Positions 1-14,600 of a stretch of DNA of 64,000 bases are shown one piece after another. The translations under genes and the position numbers were made by a program. Source of the DNA: Chaetorhynchus papuensis (Eukaryota; Chordata; Aves; Passeriformes; Rhipiduridae); contig VWYX01000677.1 in NCBI GenBank assembly GCA_013396525.1, positions 124,001 through 188,000 on the forward strand, given 5' to 3'. The first letter of the stretch is position 1; every line of letters starts with the position of its first letter. Below the pieces are notes generated by a model that saw only the letters and a program-made list of their open reading frames with translations, ran no database searches and was not told where the DNA came from.

Positions 1-3000
1 AAGCTCTGACTCTCAGTCATTTCACAGCAAAATGGGGAAAAATGCTGAGATTATTAAAGCGGGTCCCTTATGAAAGACTAGAAATAACTCTTAAAATTAG
101 ATTTAAATGTGAGTAAGAACGAATAAGTGAGAAAGAAAGATAAAGATACTAATAAGGTATGATTTTCAGGTCCACACAGGGACTATAAAAAGCTTATTAA
201 CTGCCACTACTGCCGTGTGTTTTAAGTTATTTTATCACTCAGCTTTTACGGTAGAAGAAATACTCTAGAAGCAGCGCTGTGCTTTGATTAATTGCTTTCA
301 TACACACACTTTCACAGAGTATTAAACATTGCTGTAAAGATCCTTAGTGAGTCAGACTTGCTGGTGATTACAGACCAGGCTCATTTTACATTTCTGTTAA
401 TAGCAGCATTAATGAAATACATCTTTCACATTTTTAGTGGCTCTCTAAATACCTAAAAGGTTTGTTACTAAATGTTTACTTACTGGGCAGAAGTATGCCA
501 TTGAGTATTACACCAGTGGGATCAAGAGCTTTGCAACAGCTAAAAAAACTACAGAAAGAACAGAACATGTTTTGGTAAAACACATGTGATCATTTGAGAA
601 CGGAGCACACACAGCAAGGCAACAGTGTTCAAATCTTCATCAACATCCCAGAAGATCAAAGTGCCTCCACACACAAGCTAAACATGGTAAAAGGGCAGCT
701 CTGTGCTGGGGGGCTGTGAGACAGGAGGGCTTAAGCATCTCTTTTCCTGGTCCCACTGCCAGCCCCTTGCTTCCAGAGAGTGGATCCCATTCCCTCTGTG
801 GAGGATTTAGCCCCAGCAAGATCGAGATGCCCTTCCCAGTGTACAACACAAATTACAGCAAAACCTCCTCATGACACAGCCTTGCCCAGGAGCAGGTTTT
901 GACCCAATCTCCCTGCTTTGGCAGGGTCAGAGGAAAGCACCAATAACAGGATGAACACAGGAGAGGGCTATTTCAGCCCTGCTGTTGGGTGGGGAGTGCC
1001 TCCAGTTCTGGGGCCGTGCTGTGTACACCACCAGTACTGTTGGGAGAATTGGAAAGAGATCTGGAAAGTAAAGGAAAAAAAAAAAGCACTTTGAATTAGA
1101 TTTGGTGAGGTTTGCTTGCAGGAAAGACTTTTGCAGGTAGGCTGCTGCCTCCCTGTTCTCCCACTGCTGAGGCTCACTCCCAGGGCAGCAACAAGAGGAG
1201 AAGCAACAGCCTTCCATGGCAAACAACAGGGCAGCTAAGGCAACCAAAAATACCTCCCCTGAAAAGGGAAAAATGACCTAACCTCTGATTTATCACACCA
1301 GTGGAGGCATGCAACAAATTGCCCAAGTGTGCTATTCTACAATTATTATTTGTATTTCACAAATGCAGCTAAACTTCATGAATGTGAGTATCCTCATATT
1401 TAGCCATCTTCGTATTATTCTGGGAGATAACCCACATTATTCTAATGCTGAGATCAGAGTTAAAATGATTATGATCAGCAGGAAGAGACAAGTTATGCAG
1501 AAGTTACAAATATAAAAGAATCCACCTTATTATGCTCCTGTTACATCAAAATTAAGCAAACAAGGGCCATTTCTGTATTTTTGAATTTATTTTTTATTTA
1601 TTGTATCAGACTGCTGGAGCTTGACTAAAATGACTGAACTTCCAGAACCAGTCTAATGGGAGTAAAACTTATCTTCTTAAAACTCTGATTAAACACAACC
1701 TCCCCCCACCCATTTATTTCTTTGATGCCCAAATTAGCATCTTTTTTGCAGCATGCTGAATTAATTAGTACAGTGACAAAGAATTAGTCCAGATAAGATC
1801 AAAGCTGAAACCATATTTATCTGGAATTTGAAATTAAGAGCAGAGAGTATTAACCCTCAGCACTTCAAGGAGCTTTCCACATGGCACACTTAGTAAGCCT
1901 TCCATGAGTTCGTTCAAAATAAATCAACAGTGCAATTTTTTTTCCCCACTGAAGTTTTGCTAAAAGGAAAATAAATTTACCATGAATTCTGCTACAATGT
2001 GAGACTGCCTTTAATGCAGACCCTGTACATGCTACTCATTATGTAACTTGTAGGCATCAGTAGAACAAAGCAAACAAAGCTGAGAAAAGATACTTAATCA
2101 CATTTGTATTAATGCTTGGATTGTCACATTGTTCACAGATTTAAGGGCTGCTGAAAGAATCCCCAGCACTGAATCCGAGAAGCTGCCTGCTCTAATACCT
2201 CACAGGTAAATAATCTATAATCTTCAGTGGAGAGGGTCACACACAGAAACGAAATGTCAAACAGAAGCCCTAAATTACACAGGGAAGTTTGAAGTTTACT
2301 CTGAGAGTATGAACCATGTGGACAGCAATAAAGGAAAATCTTCATTGCTGGTATCATTGCCTCAGATTTGATCTGTGTTTCAGTACCAGATAAAAGACTG
2401 GAGGCTGTTTCCCATGTGAAATGCAAGAGGCTGATGTTCTGCCTGGAAATTGCAGAACAGAGGCAATTTAAATACTCACCCCAAAATCTCCTCACCCATC
2501 TTCCCAAAGCCTTTGAGCCCCCCATAAACTTATTTTTTAAATGTAGAACTTGCTCGTAATTTAGACAGAGGAGAGTTACTGCAACTCATTCTGATAATTA
2601 GGTACTAGAAAATCCTTGCCAGCAGAGCACTCCTGTTCATCTGTACCATATGCAAAATCTTACTTCTGCAGTATATAAAATGACCAAAAACAAAACCCAA
2701 GGAGCGTGACGGCACCCTAAGACTTGGGCTACCCAAGCTGAAGTGTAAAACCACAAAGTCCAGCTACTGAACCACTGGAATGGAGTAAAACTCTCATCAA
2801 CTACTATGTAAACACAGACAACAGAAGGCAGGTGGGAAGAGTCATCCTTTATACTTCAAGGAACTTATTTTTAGAAAACATGCTGAGGTAGTCTGAGTAC
2901 TGGAGTTAGCACTTATGAAACGGGGTCACTACTGCAATTCTCTGACCAGGAAAGTCATTATGTTCAATGGCAGCTATGCACCTGTTTCCATGAAATGATG

Positions 3001-3492
3001 TTTTAATCATCCAATGACCACGCTGCTAGGTTTTTGGTCACCAGGACAAGAATTCTGCATCCTGCGTTACATATACCACAAAATAAAAATCTGCAGTAAA
3101 CAAGGACAGCTGTGATTTACAGCTTGATCAGAAGGAGGAAAAAAATCAATTTATGTCTGTCCAATGCAACAAGCACTGCCTGTTTGTGCACCGGATGGTG
3201 GTATTACCCTCCACCAAAGTAATAAATTATTCCCATATATTCTTATTTGTCCCTACTTCCACACAGCAGCAGTTGTTTTCCCCTCTTGGCTTCCCACTAC
3301 AAGCATGTAATTTCTTCTGAAGCGAATAATAATTCTGTTCCAAACTGTGCAGAGAAACATTGCTGTACCTGCCAATCCCAGGGGAACATGATAATCCCAT
3401 CCATGTCTTGGCCATGGTTAACTCCATATTCAAAGCAAAAGGAAACAACCAGCCCTTGACTTTGCTTTTCTAATTTCCATTTCATAGTCCCA

Positions 3493-3520
3493 GGAAAGGG
3501 AAAAGGGAAAGGGAAAAGAA
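3493..3520 (+). repeat. Purine tract with GGGAAAA/GGGAAA units
   Basis: An uninterrupted plus-strand purine run with three GGG blocks and one GG spaced by A-runs. It is one G short of a simple four-block quadruplex pattern. Confidence 0.65.
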
Positions 3521-4682
3521 GCAGGCAGTTAGGCTTGATATTAATTTTTCTGGAAATTTGTTATTGTCTGTCATGCAGCAAAAAAATAAATGCAGTTTTT
3601 GACTGAACCTATTCCACTAAGGTGCAGAGTAAGGCAAAGTAGGAGACACAGACTGGCTGTGCAGTCTGCAGATGCTGCCAGCTGCCCCTCCAGAACTCCT
3701 TGCTGACTTTGTGGTTTTCAAAATCCTGCAGCCAAGTGAGAGCCAGCACACCTCTATCCCAGCAGCACCTCCAGCCCTCTGCAGGTAACTGAGAACCACT
3801 TGAAGGGGAACAGGGAAAAGACCAGCTGTAGGGAGCCTAAAGGGCAGCTCTCTGGGTGCCAAACTTGAAAAAACAGGCCACTGAGTTTTTTCTTTTGTTT
3901 CATGTTTTCTCCTATGTTGGGTGTCTCTTTCTCATATTGCCAGCCACATGACCCCAGAATTCACTAAAGTATCAGCTACATATATACATATAATGCATGT
4001 TTATCAGAGGAAGGGCTTTTCATTTTTCTCATGTCATAACTCTCATGGTATTCAGTGCTTTTCTTAGCATTTTAGCTACTCATGCACTTTATGAGAATCT
4101 CCACTTGCACTACAAAACTTTTTGCTCAGCCCTCTTGGCTATGGAAAAACAACATAAAACTGTGACATTATCAGAACTGCAGATAGAAAACTCATGAGGC
4201 AAATTAAATACACGACATTTGCAAAACAAAACTGAAAACCTGCTACATTTGCACTCAGAGCCATGATATTTTGAGGTGTCAGACTTGCTAATCATCTCAC
4301 TACTGCAGGGCTCACCTTCTCAACTAAATCACGTGCCTTCCTCCCCTTACAAGCCACAGTGGGGATTTGTTGGGCCTTATCTGACTTTCATGAAGCAAAC
4401 CTTCACACTGCCAGATCTCCAAGGAAAAACACCCTTGAAAAACAGCAGGAATACAGAGGACTCCCCTCCTTGTTTCACTTGAGACAACATGCCAGTCTTC
4501 ATGAAAGCTCCATTCTGTGGAACATAGTGACTCTAACAAGCAGTTAAGGTTGAGCACATATCATCATATCCATTCCAATATGAAGAAACTGAGTCACAAA
4601 GGGTAAGAATTATGTGCTCAGTTTAAAAGGTCCTATTCTCTTTCTCTCCTGACCACCTCAGAGCTGATTCCATTACCACTGC

Positions 4683-4835
4683 ATATCTACCTGCCTCACT
4701 TTCCAGCTAGTTTGCTGTGATGCTTTTTTCCCTTGACTATTTCCCCCCATCTCCTTTGAGTTCTCTCCTCATTCATTTCTTTCTTCTCCCCAACACACTC
4801 GCTCTCCTCCTCCTCCTTGCTCCACACTCCTTTCA
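4683..4835 (+). repeat. Pyrimidine-rich stretch with (CTC)n
   Basis: A C/T-rich plus-strand region that includes CTCTCCTCCTCCTCCTTGCTCC. No associated exon was recognised. Confidence 0.55.
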
Positions 4836-7800
4836 TATGCTCTACTGCTGCTCTGCTACAGAAATCCTCTTCCTGGGGATTTCTGCTGGCGACTGCACAA
4901 AAGGAATGTGTCTTGGGCACCAGCACTCTGGCTTCTGAGACACTGAGCAGCAATATGCAGTAAAGACATGCACAGATCTCTGCAGTGGCTGAGCTACCAC
5001 TCTTTCTCAGCAGGATGCATTAGCCTCATTTGAGCTCAGGCTCAGAGTACTGGAGAAACTCTGAACTAAGAGACTTCACAGTAAAGAGATGCTTTCGGAG
5101 GGAGGCATAAGAGGGAAAGAGATGGCTCTTGAATGGGCAAGGGAGGTTGTAAAGGCAAAAAACCCCTACTTGATGACTTGCTTTTAGGTTTCATAATGGA
5201 CTTCTAAAGCTAAAGCAACACAAATTCCACCTCTGTGCCTTTACTATAGCTGGCATTTTTACAAAGCAGCAACATTCAAAACAATGCCAAAGTAAGAGAG
5301 GAGTTAGGTATATACTGCATTTTGAAAGATGTGTTTTGGCATAACAAATAATAGATGTTTTTGCATTTTTAAACTGTCAAAATCAGTTCTTCTGATAAAT
5401 AATACCTTCCCTCCCTGGCCTTGGCTATTGTACATTACTAATTAGACATAGTAGTTTGTGGTTAATATCCTTCCCCACAGATTTATTATTAGCTTGTATA
5501 TTCTTTTCAGTAGAATCGTGCTAATGGTGAGGTCTGCTGGAGGCCAACTGCATGAAGCCACTGGGAGGAGAAATCTGTTTGCCTGTCAAAACAGTGGCTA
5601 TCAATTAGAACTGTAAATGTGATTCCTTTAAGTGTCTTGGATGGTAGCAGAGACTTCCAGTGATGGATTAGGGGGCTGAATCACTTTCATATTGTACTAA
5701 AGGAAGCTTTCAAGCAAACAGCTATCTGCATGAAACAAATTCACCATTTTTTTTGAGCAACTCTAGAAGAACCTGTCTGACCTGCCAAAATTCCCCTCTG
5801 CTATTTTCCCAGAAATCCCCAGAAATACAGCACTTAATGTGGCATACTGACAAAACTGCTACTAGATTATTCCGTGGTTTTCTTAGGAAAACATGGCTTG
5901 GGATAGCTACAGAAATAGAAGAGAAAAACAAAGAAGCTGCTGAAAGACACGATCCATAACAAAGAAGCAGTGGGATGATGCAATTCCACCGTTCAGTGAT
6001 TTGGGATGCAGTCCTGGCACACAGATAGCAATTTCCCCTCCGATACAAGCACCCAGCTCTCATTAGCATCACTAAGAGCTGTGTGGACATACTGACGGGA
6101 ATATGCTCCCCTGTATTTTGCAGGAAATTAACACCACTCGGGGACTGAAGGAGGCACTGTCTGTCACTCTCAGGCATACCCTCTGCCAGTTAATTAAGCA
6201 AAAACCTCTGCCACAACTCTCATGAGGAAGCTCTTCCCTATTCTCCTCGGTACAGCAAACCTGACACAAAGCAAAATGTCAGGAGCAGGACCTAGGAAAT
6301 GGGGATGTTCGGGGAAGGTGAACTTCAGCCTGCATTTGCCAAGCTCTTCTGCCACCATGTTTTGGTGGATTTTGAAAAGAGTTGTTAGGAACCAAATAGA
6401 TTAGTTATAGCTGAGTGTAAGCTTTAAGAAAATATCTTCAGCTCTCATGCACTGTGGCTTTTGGTTACTGGTTATTTTCAGTGAGAGTAATCCCACATGG
6501 CACATACAAAAACCAGTCAGCCAGACTGCTAACCCTCCAGGACTCCACTGCTATTTTCATGCCAAGAGACAGTGACTAACCAATACAGGAAAAAGCAAAG
6601 GACTAAAGCATACACAAAATGTGGCTCTGGCAGTTGAAGGACAACGGTTCAGGATGGGGAAGGTTTCATCCAGTCATTAAACAAAAGGCTCTCTGATCAG
6701 GCTGATAAACTAAACTGAATGTACTAAAACCTTTTCCTTGGTACTACTTTATAAATAAAAAACAAATATCAGAACTAAGTGATTGAAAGTTTTAGCCAAT
6801 TATATGAGCTACACAGCTCTGTTATATCTGTTTGCAATAGTATTGCTCATGAACTGCGAGCCAGAAAATTTCTTTGGAAGGTTTCAATGAAAACCTGGCA
6901 ATCACTGCTTCTTGAATATTAAAAGAAGTAATTCTGGTGCAGTCAGATAAAGAAATACTTTTTTCTGGACAAAATCAGAGAAAATTGCTAGAATAGTGTT
7001 CAAAACAATGAAGTACTTTTACTTTGCTGGCTATTACAACCATGTCCCTTGAAACTGCATGAACACCATCAACAGCCCAGATTCCCAAAATTTTTTCCTT
7101 CTTGTATATTTCTTGTCTTTCGCACATTGACTCCCAAATAAAAATGTACGTAGACTATTTTAAAAATAATTATTTGTTATTGCTATTTATATTGGCAGAC
7201 AGTTAATTTTTGTGTGACAATGTAGGGAAAAGTCTCTGCTTTCTTGTTCAGATACAGCAATGCTTTGTTCACCACACAAAGGCTTTGACTTCTTTTCTCA
7301 CCACCTCCACAGCTCCATGTCCTAAGGTTATATTCACTCATTCAGCTGTCTGCAATACCAAACCACTGGTGCTAATTTCACCTAGAGACCAAAATGTGAA
7401 CAGATACCTTAAAAATTCTGCATGTTACCATCTTAGCTCAAAGAAGTTGCTCTAAAAAACATCTTCATTATGAGGGTGATAAAAAAAATGTCAAATTCAA
7501 AGCCCATAGCAGTAGAGAAGGCTGAAGAACACAGATGAAGTCTATCAGTTATTTCATTAAAACTTCTGCCACAGGAGCTGCCAGTATCACTGCATGAATA
7601 AAAACCAAACGCTGTTGATAAAAAACTACTCCAGGGTGTGCAGTCAGTCAATGAACCTAAGTCTCTTTTGTTTCCAAACTGTGCTTGATACAATGAAACA
7701 ACACAGTTTCTCCTGAATGTATCACACATTAGTCCTTGTCCATCAAACAATTCATAGGGAAAAATTCTGGCTTACAAGTTACCCATGAATTACTGAACAC

Positions 7801-8678
7801 CATCAGTATTCAGTACCATGAACATTCTGCTTATTCATCATTAACTGCAACTGATCACACGTACTGTTTCTATTTCTTAACTTGATAAATCGTTGTTTAA
7901 AAACTACCTTCACAAGCACAGGGGAGGAGAAGCCACTTTGCACTTCTTGAAAAACATGCTTTGGCAATGGGCCCAAAAATTTACTGCATTAAATCCCCCA
8001 CAACCATATGAACACAAATTGCACCACACGAGCACTCACAGTTGATAAATTACATTTAGCTGAAAGTACTTAATCTGTAAAACAAACTAGAGACCTGACT
8101 GTGAAACAACTTAAGCATCTGCATTTCCATTTCTTTGCTGTATGTTTGCCTCCTATCATAGGAAAGAGTGAAAAGAGTGCTTAATTTATCAACCATATAT
8201 ACCACTCATCATTTGATCTCTCTATACTACTATTTATTTTGATTTATTAGTTACAACATCTAAAACAATTTTTTGTCATGATAATGGCTTTGTCTTTGTA
8301 GTCTTATTGTTGTGTATCTAGACAACTGCATCAAAGATGTACAGAATTTTAGATGAAGTTGCATTATTGATTTAGAGTGCCACGATGATGTTATTTTGTC
8401 GTGATTTTATAACTAAAAAGCCCAGTTGTCTGGCTTCAGTTTTGTTTTTCTTCTCATGTAGGGAAAATGAAATTCTTTTACCCCTCTCCTTGCAGTCACA
8501 CATCTTCCTGCCACCTTCTGGCTCACTTGTACCACTGTCTCTTTTCCAGCTGCTGCTGAAAAGACAACTATCACTACAAATATAGTCCAGTGACCCTTGG
8601 GAAAAAAAGAGCAACAGGATACAGGAATGTAAAGCAGAAATCATGGTCAAATCCAAGGTCCTGAATTTCAATAACAGT

Positions 8679-8693
8679 AAAAAAAAAAAAAAA
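8679..8693. repeat. Poly(A) run, 15 bp
   Basis: Uninterrupted A15. A C9 run follows shortly after, near 8716-8724. Confidence 0.85.
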
Positions 8694-11600
8694 CTGTACA
8701 TGTGGAAAAAATATTCCCCCCCCCAAGTCCACTCACAATAGCTGGAATTAACAACTACATCTTTTGTACTGTTGGACATACTTCCTCTAGCAATTAGCTG
8801 GCATAGTCTCTAAATAAGCAGAGTTGTAAAAGCCAGCTAATGCCCTAGTGCTTCTATTGGAAATCTTTAACAAAAATCGCTTGCATTTAACAGATTGGTT
8901 GAAAACTGGTTCCAGATAGGGTACTTTCCTCTTATGTAGAGGACAGTGAGAATTTCATCTTACATAATGTGGCTGGTGCTCTTTGAAACAAATGAAAAAG
9001 GAAAAGTAAAGAAATGAAGGTGCCTAAAGGCATATCCAGAAGGTGGAATGGAGAGTCTGAAAAACAAAAAGCTGTGCACTAAATATCTTGACCTGGGAGT
9101 TGATTTTATGTTTGTTACCAGTATTTTAAAAAAACTTATTTAGTTGACACCACATTCCAATTTGTCTTAACAGCACAACTTGTCAAAGCCAAATATGAAC
9201 AGAGGCATGAACAACACCCCACCTGGGACATCCCGTCTCCTCTTTTTGGAAGCTGCTCCCTGAATTTGAGCGTGGCCTAGGAGAAAAGCTCAAGATAAGC
9301 TTTCCATGCCATTGGGATTCCATTCACAGCCTATCCTAAGGAATGTTCATTTTCCTGAAGCAAGGCCAAAAGAGAAAGGTCTATTTCATTCCAGCCCATC
9401 TTTTTAAATTCTCCCAGCAGATGCAGTGTTTACCATTTTACAAAACAGCAGCTCAAAACAAAAGCAAACACCATGTTTGTCCTGTGGTACTCAAGTTCTC
9501 GCACCAGAGAAACTCCATGTCTTCTGTCAAAAAAAGATGGTATTTCTCAGATGCATTATTCTCCCAAATAACAAAAACAGAGCAAACGGGTTGAAAATAT
9601 GAAAAAATAGGATTTTATCAAGACATAAAAATGTTCTTCTAAAAGGAAAATCATTAAGATAAATCAAAAAAGGTCTCTCTTACAATCATTAAACAGTAAC
9701 TTGAGCTCAGGATTAAACTTAGCCAGATCATTTACGTTATTGATGACCTATTTTTTTTAATCAATCTATATCATATCCCTTGATGTCCTAGATATAAAGA
9801 AAACCCTTAGAGCCCTTCCCTCCTGAATCATAACCCTATCCAAGAAACTTGTGTGTTCCTCCATTTCTGAACCTTATGCCTAAGCCCAGATCAGGATCCA
9901 AAAATAACAGCAGCCTGTATTCACAAGAAGAAGACTCATCAGTTCTCCTCAAACTCCATTTGTTACTGGCCTTCACCGTCAGCCTCGGGGCCCTTCGACA
10001 GCCAGCAAGGAGCCCCATTCCTTGTGTTTTCCTTTCAGTTCCAAACCACAGTCAATTACTAAAATTGGCTCACCTTTGCCACGTCTAAGCCATGTCACTG
10101 CAACATATCTCTGTCTTCGCACAGCACCTACGGAAGTCAGCTGGCACTGAACTGAGGTGGTTTGCTCATCCCTACTCTCAGTTGTTCAGGATGGGAGCAT
10201 GGCTGCCCGCTGCAATGCTTCCCACTTGGTACTTGCTCATCATGCTAAGGCCAGCTGGGATCCTCCACCTGGGGACTGACTGGAACAATTTCTTACTTGA
10301 GAACCAACACCCGTGAAACAGCGAACTTGGAGAACTGTCAGGTCCAGGCTTCAGTGATGTTCAAAGAAGAATTTTTTCTCCTAATTTTTTATTTATATTT
10401 TTGTGTACATGTTAAGAGGACAGAGAGGGGAGAGAAAAGGAAGTTGATGCAGATTGATACCACAGTCAAAAAGCATATGATCATGACTGGAAGTATTTCA
10501 AAGCTTTCTAAAGTTTTACAAGAGGAACTATGTAACAAGGTAAGTGCTTTAAAACAGCACTAATTTGAAAAGCACAAGCTATCCTCTTATTTCCTGGAAA
10601 GTCATCAAGCACTAAGACAGAAAAGAAGGATGAACTTAGTGGGATAGCTTACTGTTAAATAAGAACTAACCTGGCTTCTCTCGTTAATTTGCCTTAATGT
10701 AAACTGTGTGATCTTTCCACTCTGTTAACAAAGCAAATGTATCAACTTCTATGACTCTCTAAAGTTCATGAAAGCCTGCAAAACTAGACAAACGGATGTT
10801 TTCAATTGGCTTTTGCCAGTGGTGTGAAACACGTCCCTCCCAGCTCTTCTTAATTTTGCTTACATAGCATGATGTCCAAGGGCCTGAAGTGTGGCCTCGC
10901 CAAAGCTGCAGAACCTGTCAATTCTATCCTCACGCTGCCCCATGTGTTTTTGCACCAAGGCAGGAAGGATTTTTTTCCTGCAGTATCTTAGAAAAGTGAT
11001 TATTAAGGACAGTGTAGGACCCTACAGCAACAGATTCTTTTTGTAGTTGGGAAGAAGCCTCATCAGCAAAACAGCAAAAAACCCCAAACTCAAGAACTGA
11101 CAGTTGAAACTTCTTTGGCTGGCTGGATCCTCACAACTCTGCCTTTTCTGCTGTTTCTGCCTGTTACCCTCACCTAGAACAAATTAAATGTAAAAAAAGA
11201 AAACATTATTGCTGTGCACAAGGACAGTCAGCAAGCCTCCTGATCACGGGGAGAATGTGACATCCCTTAGGCTTCAGGCAGCAACAAAGTCCAGCACTCC
11301 AGTCGGAATGTGGCAGCAAAGGCCTGCCAAGGAAGCATTAGGCTGCAGAGAGACTTTCCCACAGAAGTTTTTCTTACAGGCAGAGGCTAGAGGTCTTGAG
11401 CTAATGCTAAGGTTGAGGTAATGAGCTATATTAGCTACTCTGAGATTAACCAATTTTCAGCTATGCTGCCTGCATTCTGATCCACCATTATCCACACCCC
11501 TCACCTCACCTCAGGATTGACAGAAGTCAGTCGTTATTGGAACAAGTGGGACTGAAGTCAGAATATACAAGATTGTTTTGATCTGACATTAATTGTAAGA

Positions 11601-14600
11601 GTAGAACTTGTTTTGTCCAATGAGAAAATCAGGCACACCAAAGTTTAAAAAAAAGTGAATATAGTAGATTTAGAACTTTTTTGATCTTACCTACTTTTAC
11701 TTCAAGAGCTCCTTAGAATTTCTCATCCAAACTTTTAAAAAAAATCCCCACTCATTCAAGACCATGTCTTGTACAACACCACACTGAAAAAAGATGTTGC
11801 AGGGCTGCTATCCAACTTTCTTTTTCGACACCCTTCTCCTAGGCAGAATGTGCTCACAGCAGAAATGTTATCACTCCATTTTTATTCAATGCCAGAAATG
11901 TACCTATACAAATCTACAAGTTCATAATGCTCAGTTTGATAATGTCTGCAGAGCAGGCAGATGATCATATTCCATAATCTAGCCTAGCTAGTAATTTTTC
12001 CTGTTAGCAACTCACTGATGGTGTAGATTGCTCAAGAGCTGCAGAGAATCGGCTGCAGTTGGATAGAGGGGATCAGCACCAGCCACTGCCGGGGATCTCT
12101 CTCCCAAGGCTGTCCTAGAAACACATTCCTCTTAGCTACCTCAGATATTACTGGGCTTTCTCACTGCTACAGTTGCAAAAAAACCCCCATCCAAATCTTT
12201 TCCATCCCTATAATCCCAATATCTCCCCCTTTACATCTTGCATCTGCGGCCAGTAACTCTTACAAGTTCCTCTTATTACTATGGAAGCTTGAATTAAATA
12301 CTTGACCTTCCCTTCAAAGGATTCAAACGACCACCTGCCTGCCTGACGCATCCCTCGAGCCATTCTGCACAGCTCCAAACAATACATGGCTCAGCATTCC
12401 AGCAGTCAGGGCTGGCACAGCAGCACTTGCAGCAGCAGGCACAGGAGAGCAGGGCTAAGCCAAGCACGCAGTGGGCTACGGCCGGTGACCGGCACCGGCA
12501 CCTCCAACCAACAGCAGAGCTCACACGGGCACCTTGGACCCCGCTGTGCACACACAGCCAGCTGCAAAAGTGTCCCTTCTCAGCTCCCTAATGAATTAAA
12601 AACAAACCAACCAGCCCAAGGCAGCCTCTGGGGAGAATACATCTAGAAAGTTATCACTTCCAAGTGCCAGAAAGAAGCAAAACATCCATCTTTCAAAACA
12701 TCATTATTATCTCTTAGGTAGTCAGCCCTGCCTAGTATCAGGTACACTGGGAAGGGTGGTAAAGACCGGCTTAGAAATTTAAGGATTTACTTCTAATTAA
12801 GAGGCAATTAGTGATCACTGAAATGATAATGTCTCCTGACCCTCACAAATGCCTAGTCAGGAGGTATGGGAAGTGAGCCATGGTGTTTGTTCCTCATGGC
12901 TGGGAGCTGCTTGCTGGCTGAAGGCGCTGTAGGAAGCATCTCCATGGCCAGGTCCTCATGCAGGTATGATGTTTGACTACTTAGCTATAAATGTATTTAA
13001 ATATGCACATAATCATACCCCTATGTAAATACTCCACATTTTGCAGTACACACTTATTTAAATATGTACATATTTAAATCATAGAAACCTAAGTAGGAGT
13101 CTAACTTCCCTCTGTCTCTCATCACTGTGGGCCCAGCCCAATTCCTGATGAAACAAACAGGAACTTGTAAATTGTCTTCCCTGTACATTAGGCCTCAGAA
13201 GCCCGCCACAGCTCTCTCCTGAACATACACTATCAAAATTCTTTAACAGCTTAATATTTCCTGTGGCCACATATGACAGTGATCAGTTCAGACAAGGGAA
13301 TATCAGGACACAGAGGCCTTGTGAGAAGAGAGGCCTGGGAGCTTCAGGCTGGTGAGAGAGGAGAGATTGCTGCCTGCGCTCCTTTCAGCACGTACTTTTT
13401 CATCCGATAAATATAAATAAGTGGTACAGCAGTTGTTTAGTGAGCAGCTTAGGGACATATTGTTCCCAGTGTCCTAATTTTCCTGACACAATTGGTAAAT
13501 TTAGACATCTAATTAACAGTCTGTGCCATTTATCAGGTTACTTGTTGCTGTTTTTTTTTTCAAGGCCGTCAATTAAGCTTTCCATACCTTTGGCATATTC
13601 TTCATTTCCAGACTGGGTCCTAGGTCTCTCAGAATGATTATGAATGCTTCTAACACATCCCCATTCCATTTATGTGGGCTTTACACAGTCTTAGGGAGAT
13701 GAACCAGGGTCATCTCTACAGCTAGTTTCAAACTAATACTGCAACACCTGCATGTGTGGGATGGAGCAGCCCAAGCAGGAGAAAAAAAGGGAAGAATTTA
13801 CAGTTCACCTCTAAAAAGTTAGCTGGGGTACAAGTTCATTCAGTAAGAGCCATTACAAAACATCTGCATATTTGTTGACATTTTCATAATTACATTTGCA
13901 ACTCTCACATTTTAGGCCTTGCTGCTCTACATTTATAACTGCAGATTTTTACCTTTGCTTATTCACCCTCTTTTATGGTAGTAGCTCTTGCCTCTAGCAT
14001 GTAAGAATTTCCATAGTGAAATATTTAACCCAAGTGGTGACATTATTGGAACAGGAGGAGAAAAGGAAAGTAAGAGAATTCAGATAAAAGCGAAGATTTA
14101 TCGTTACAGATTGATTGCCACGTGCATACACAAAAGTAGCTTGGAATGCTACGACAGATACATGTTTTGTGTGCAGATTCTTTGACCAGACCAATGCTGC
14201 AGACCTGCCTAAATGTGAATCCTCTTCACAAGCAGTGTGTTTATTGTCACTTCTTTACCAAACAGTAACTAATATTCATGTAGCATATAAAGAATACCCC
14301 CTCACTTGCTTTCCCCACACAGGTAAGCTAAAATGGGTCTTCAATTTTATACTTAGCTAAAAAAATACAGCCAAATGTGCAGAGGCATCAAGCTTCTATA
14401 ATGACATTCTAGTCTGAGAAAGGTAGATACAGCGTGAAAAAGAGAAGACCCGAGAGAAAATGAAGCTCCATTCAGATATTTTGCTCCTGGACCATCCTGA
14501 TAATGGTCAGAAAACCACTACCAGAAGCAGGCACAGGAAGAAAAAACTCTGCAGAAGTAGCTCAGATGAGACATGTGTTGCTTTATTCTGTCAGTAGTAA

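Noticed and set aside
5722..6177. 151-codon minus-strand open frame
   Set aside because: There is no recognisable family or domain, no convincing splice context and cysteine-rich chance-like composition.
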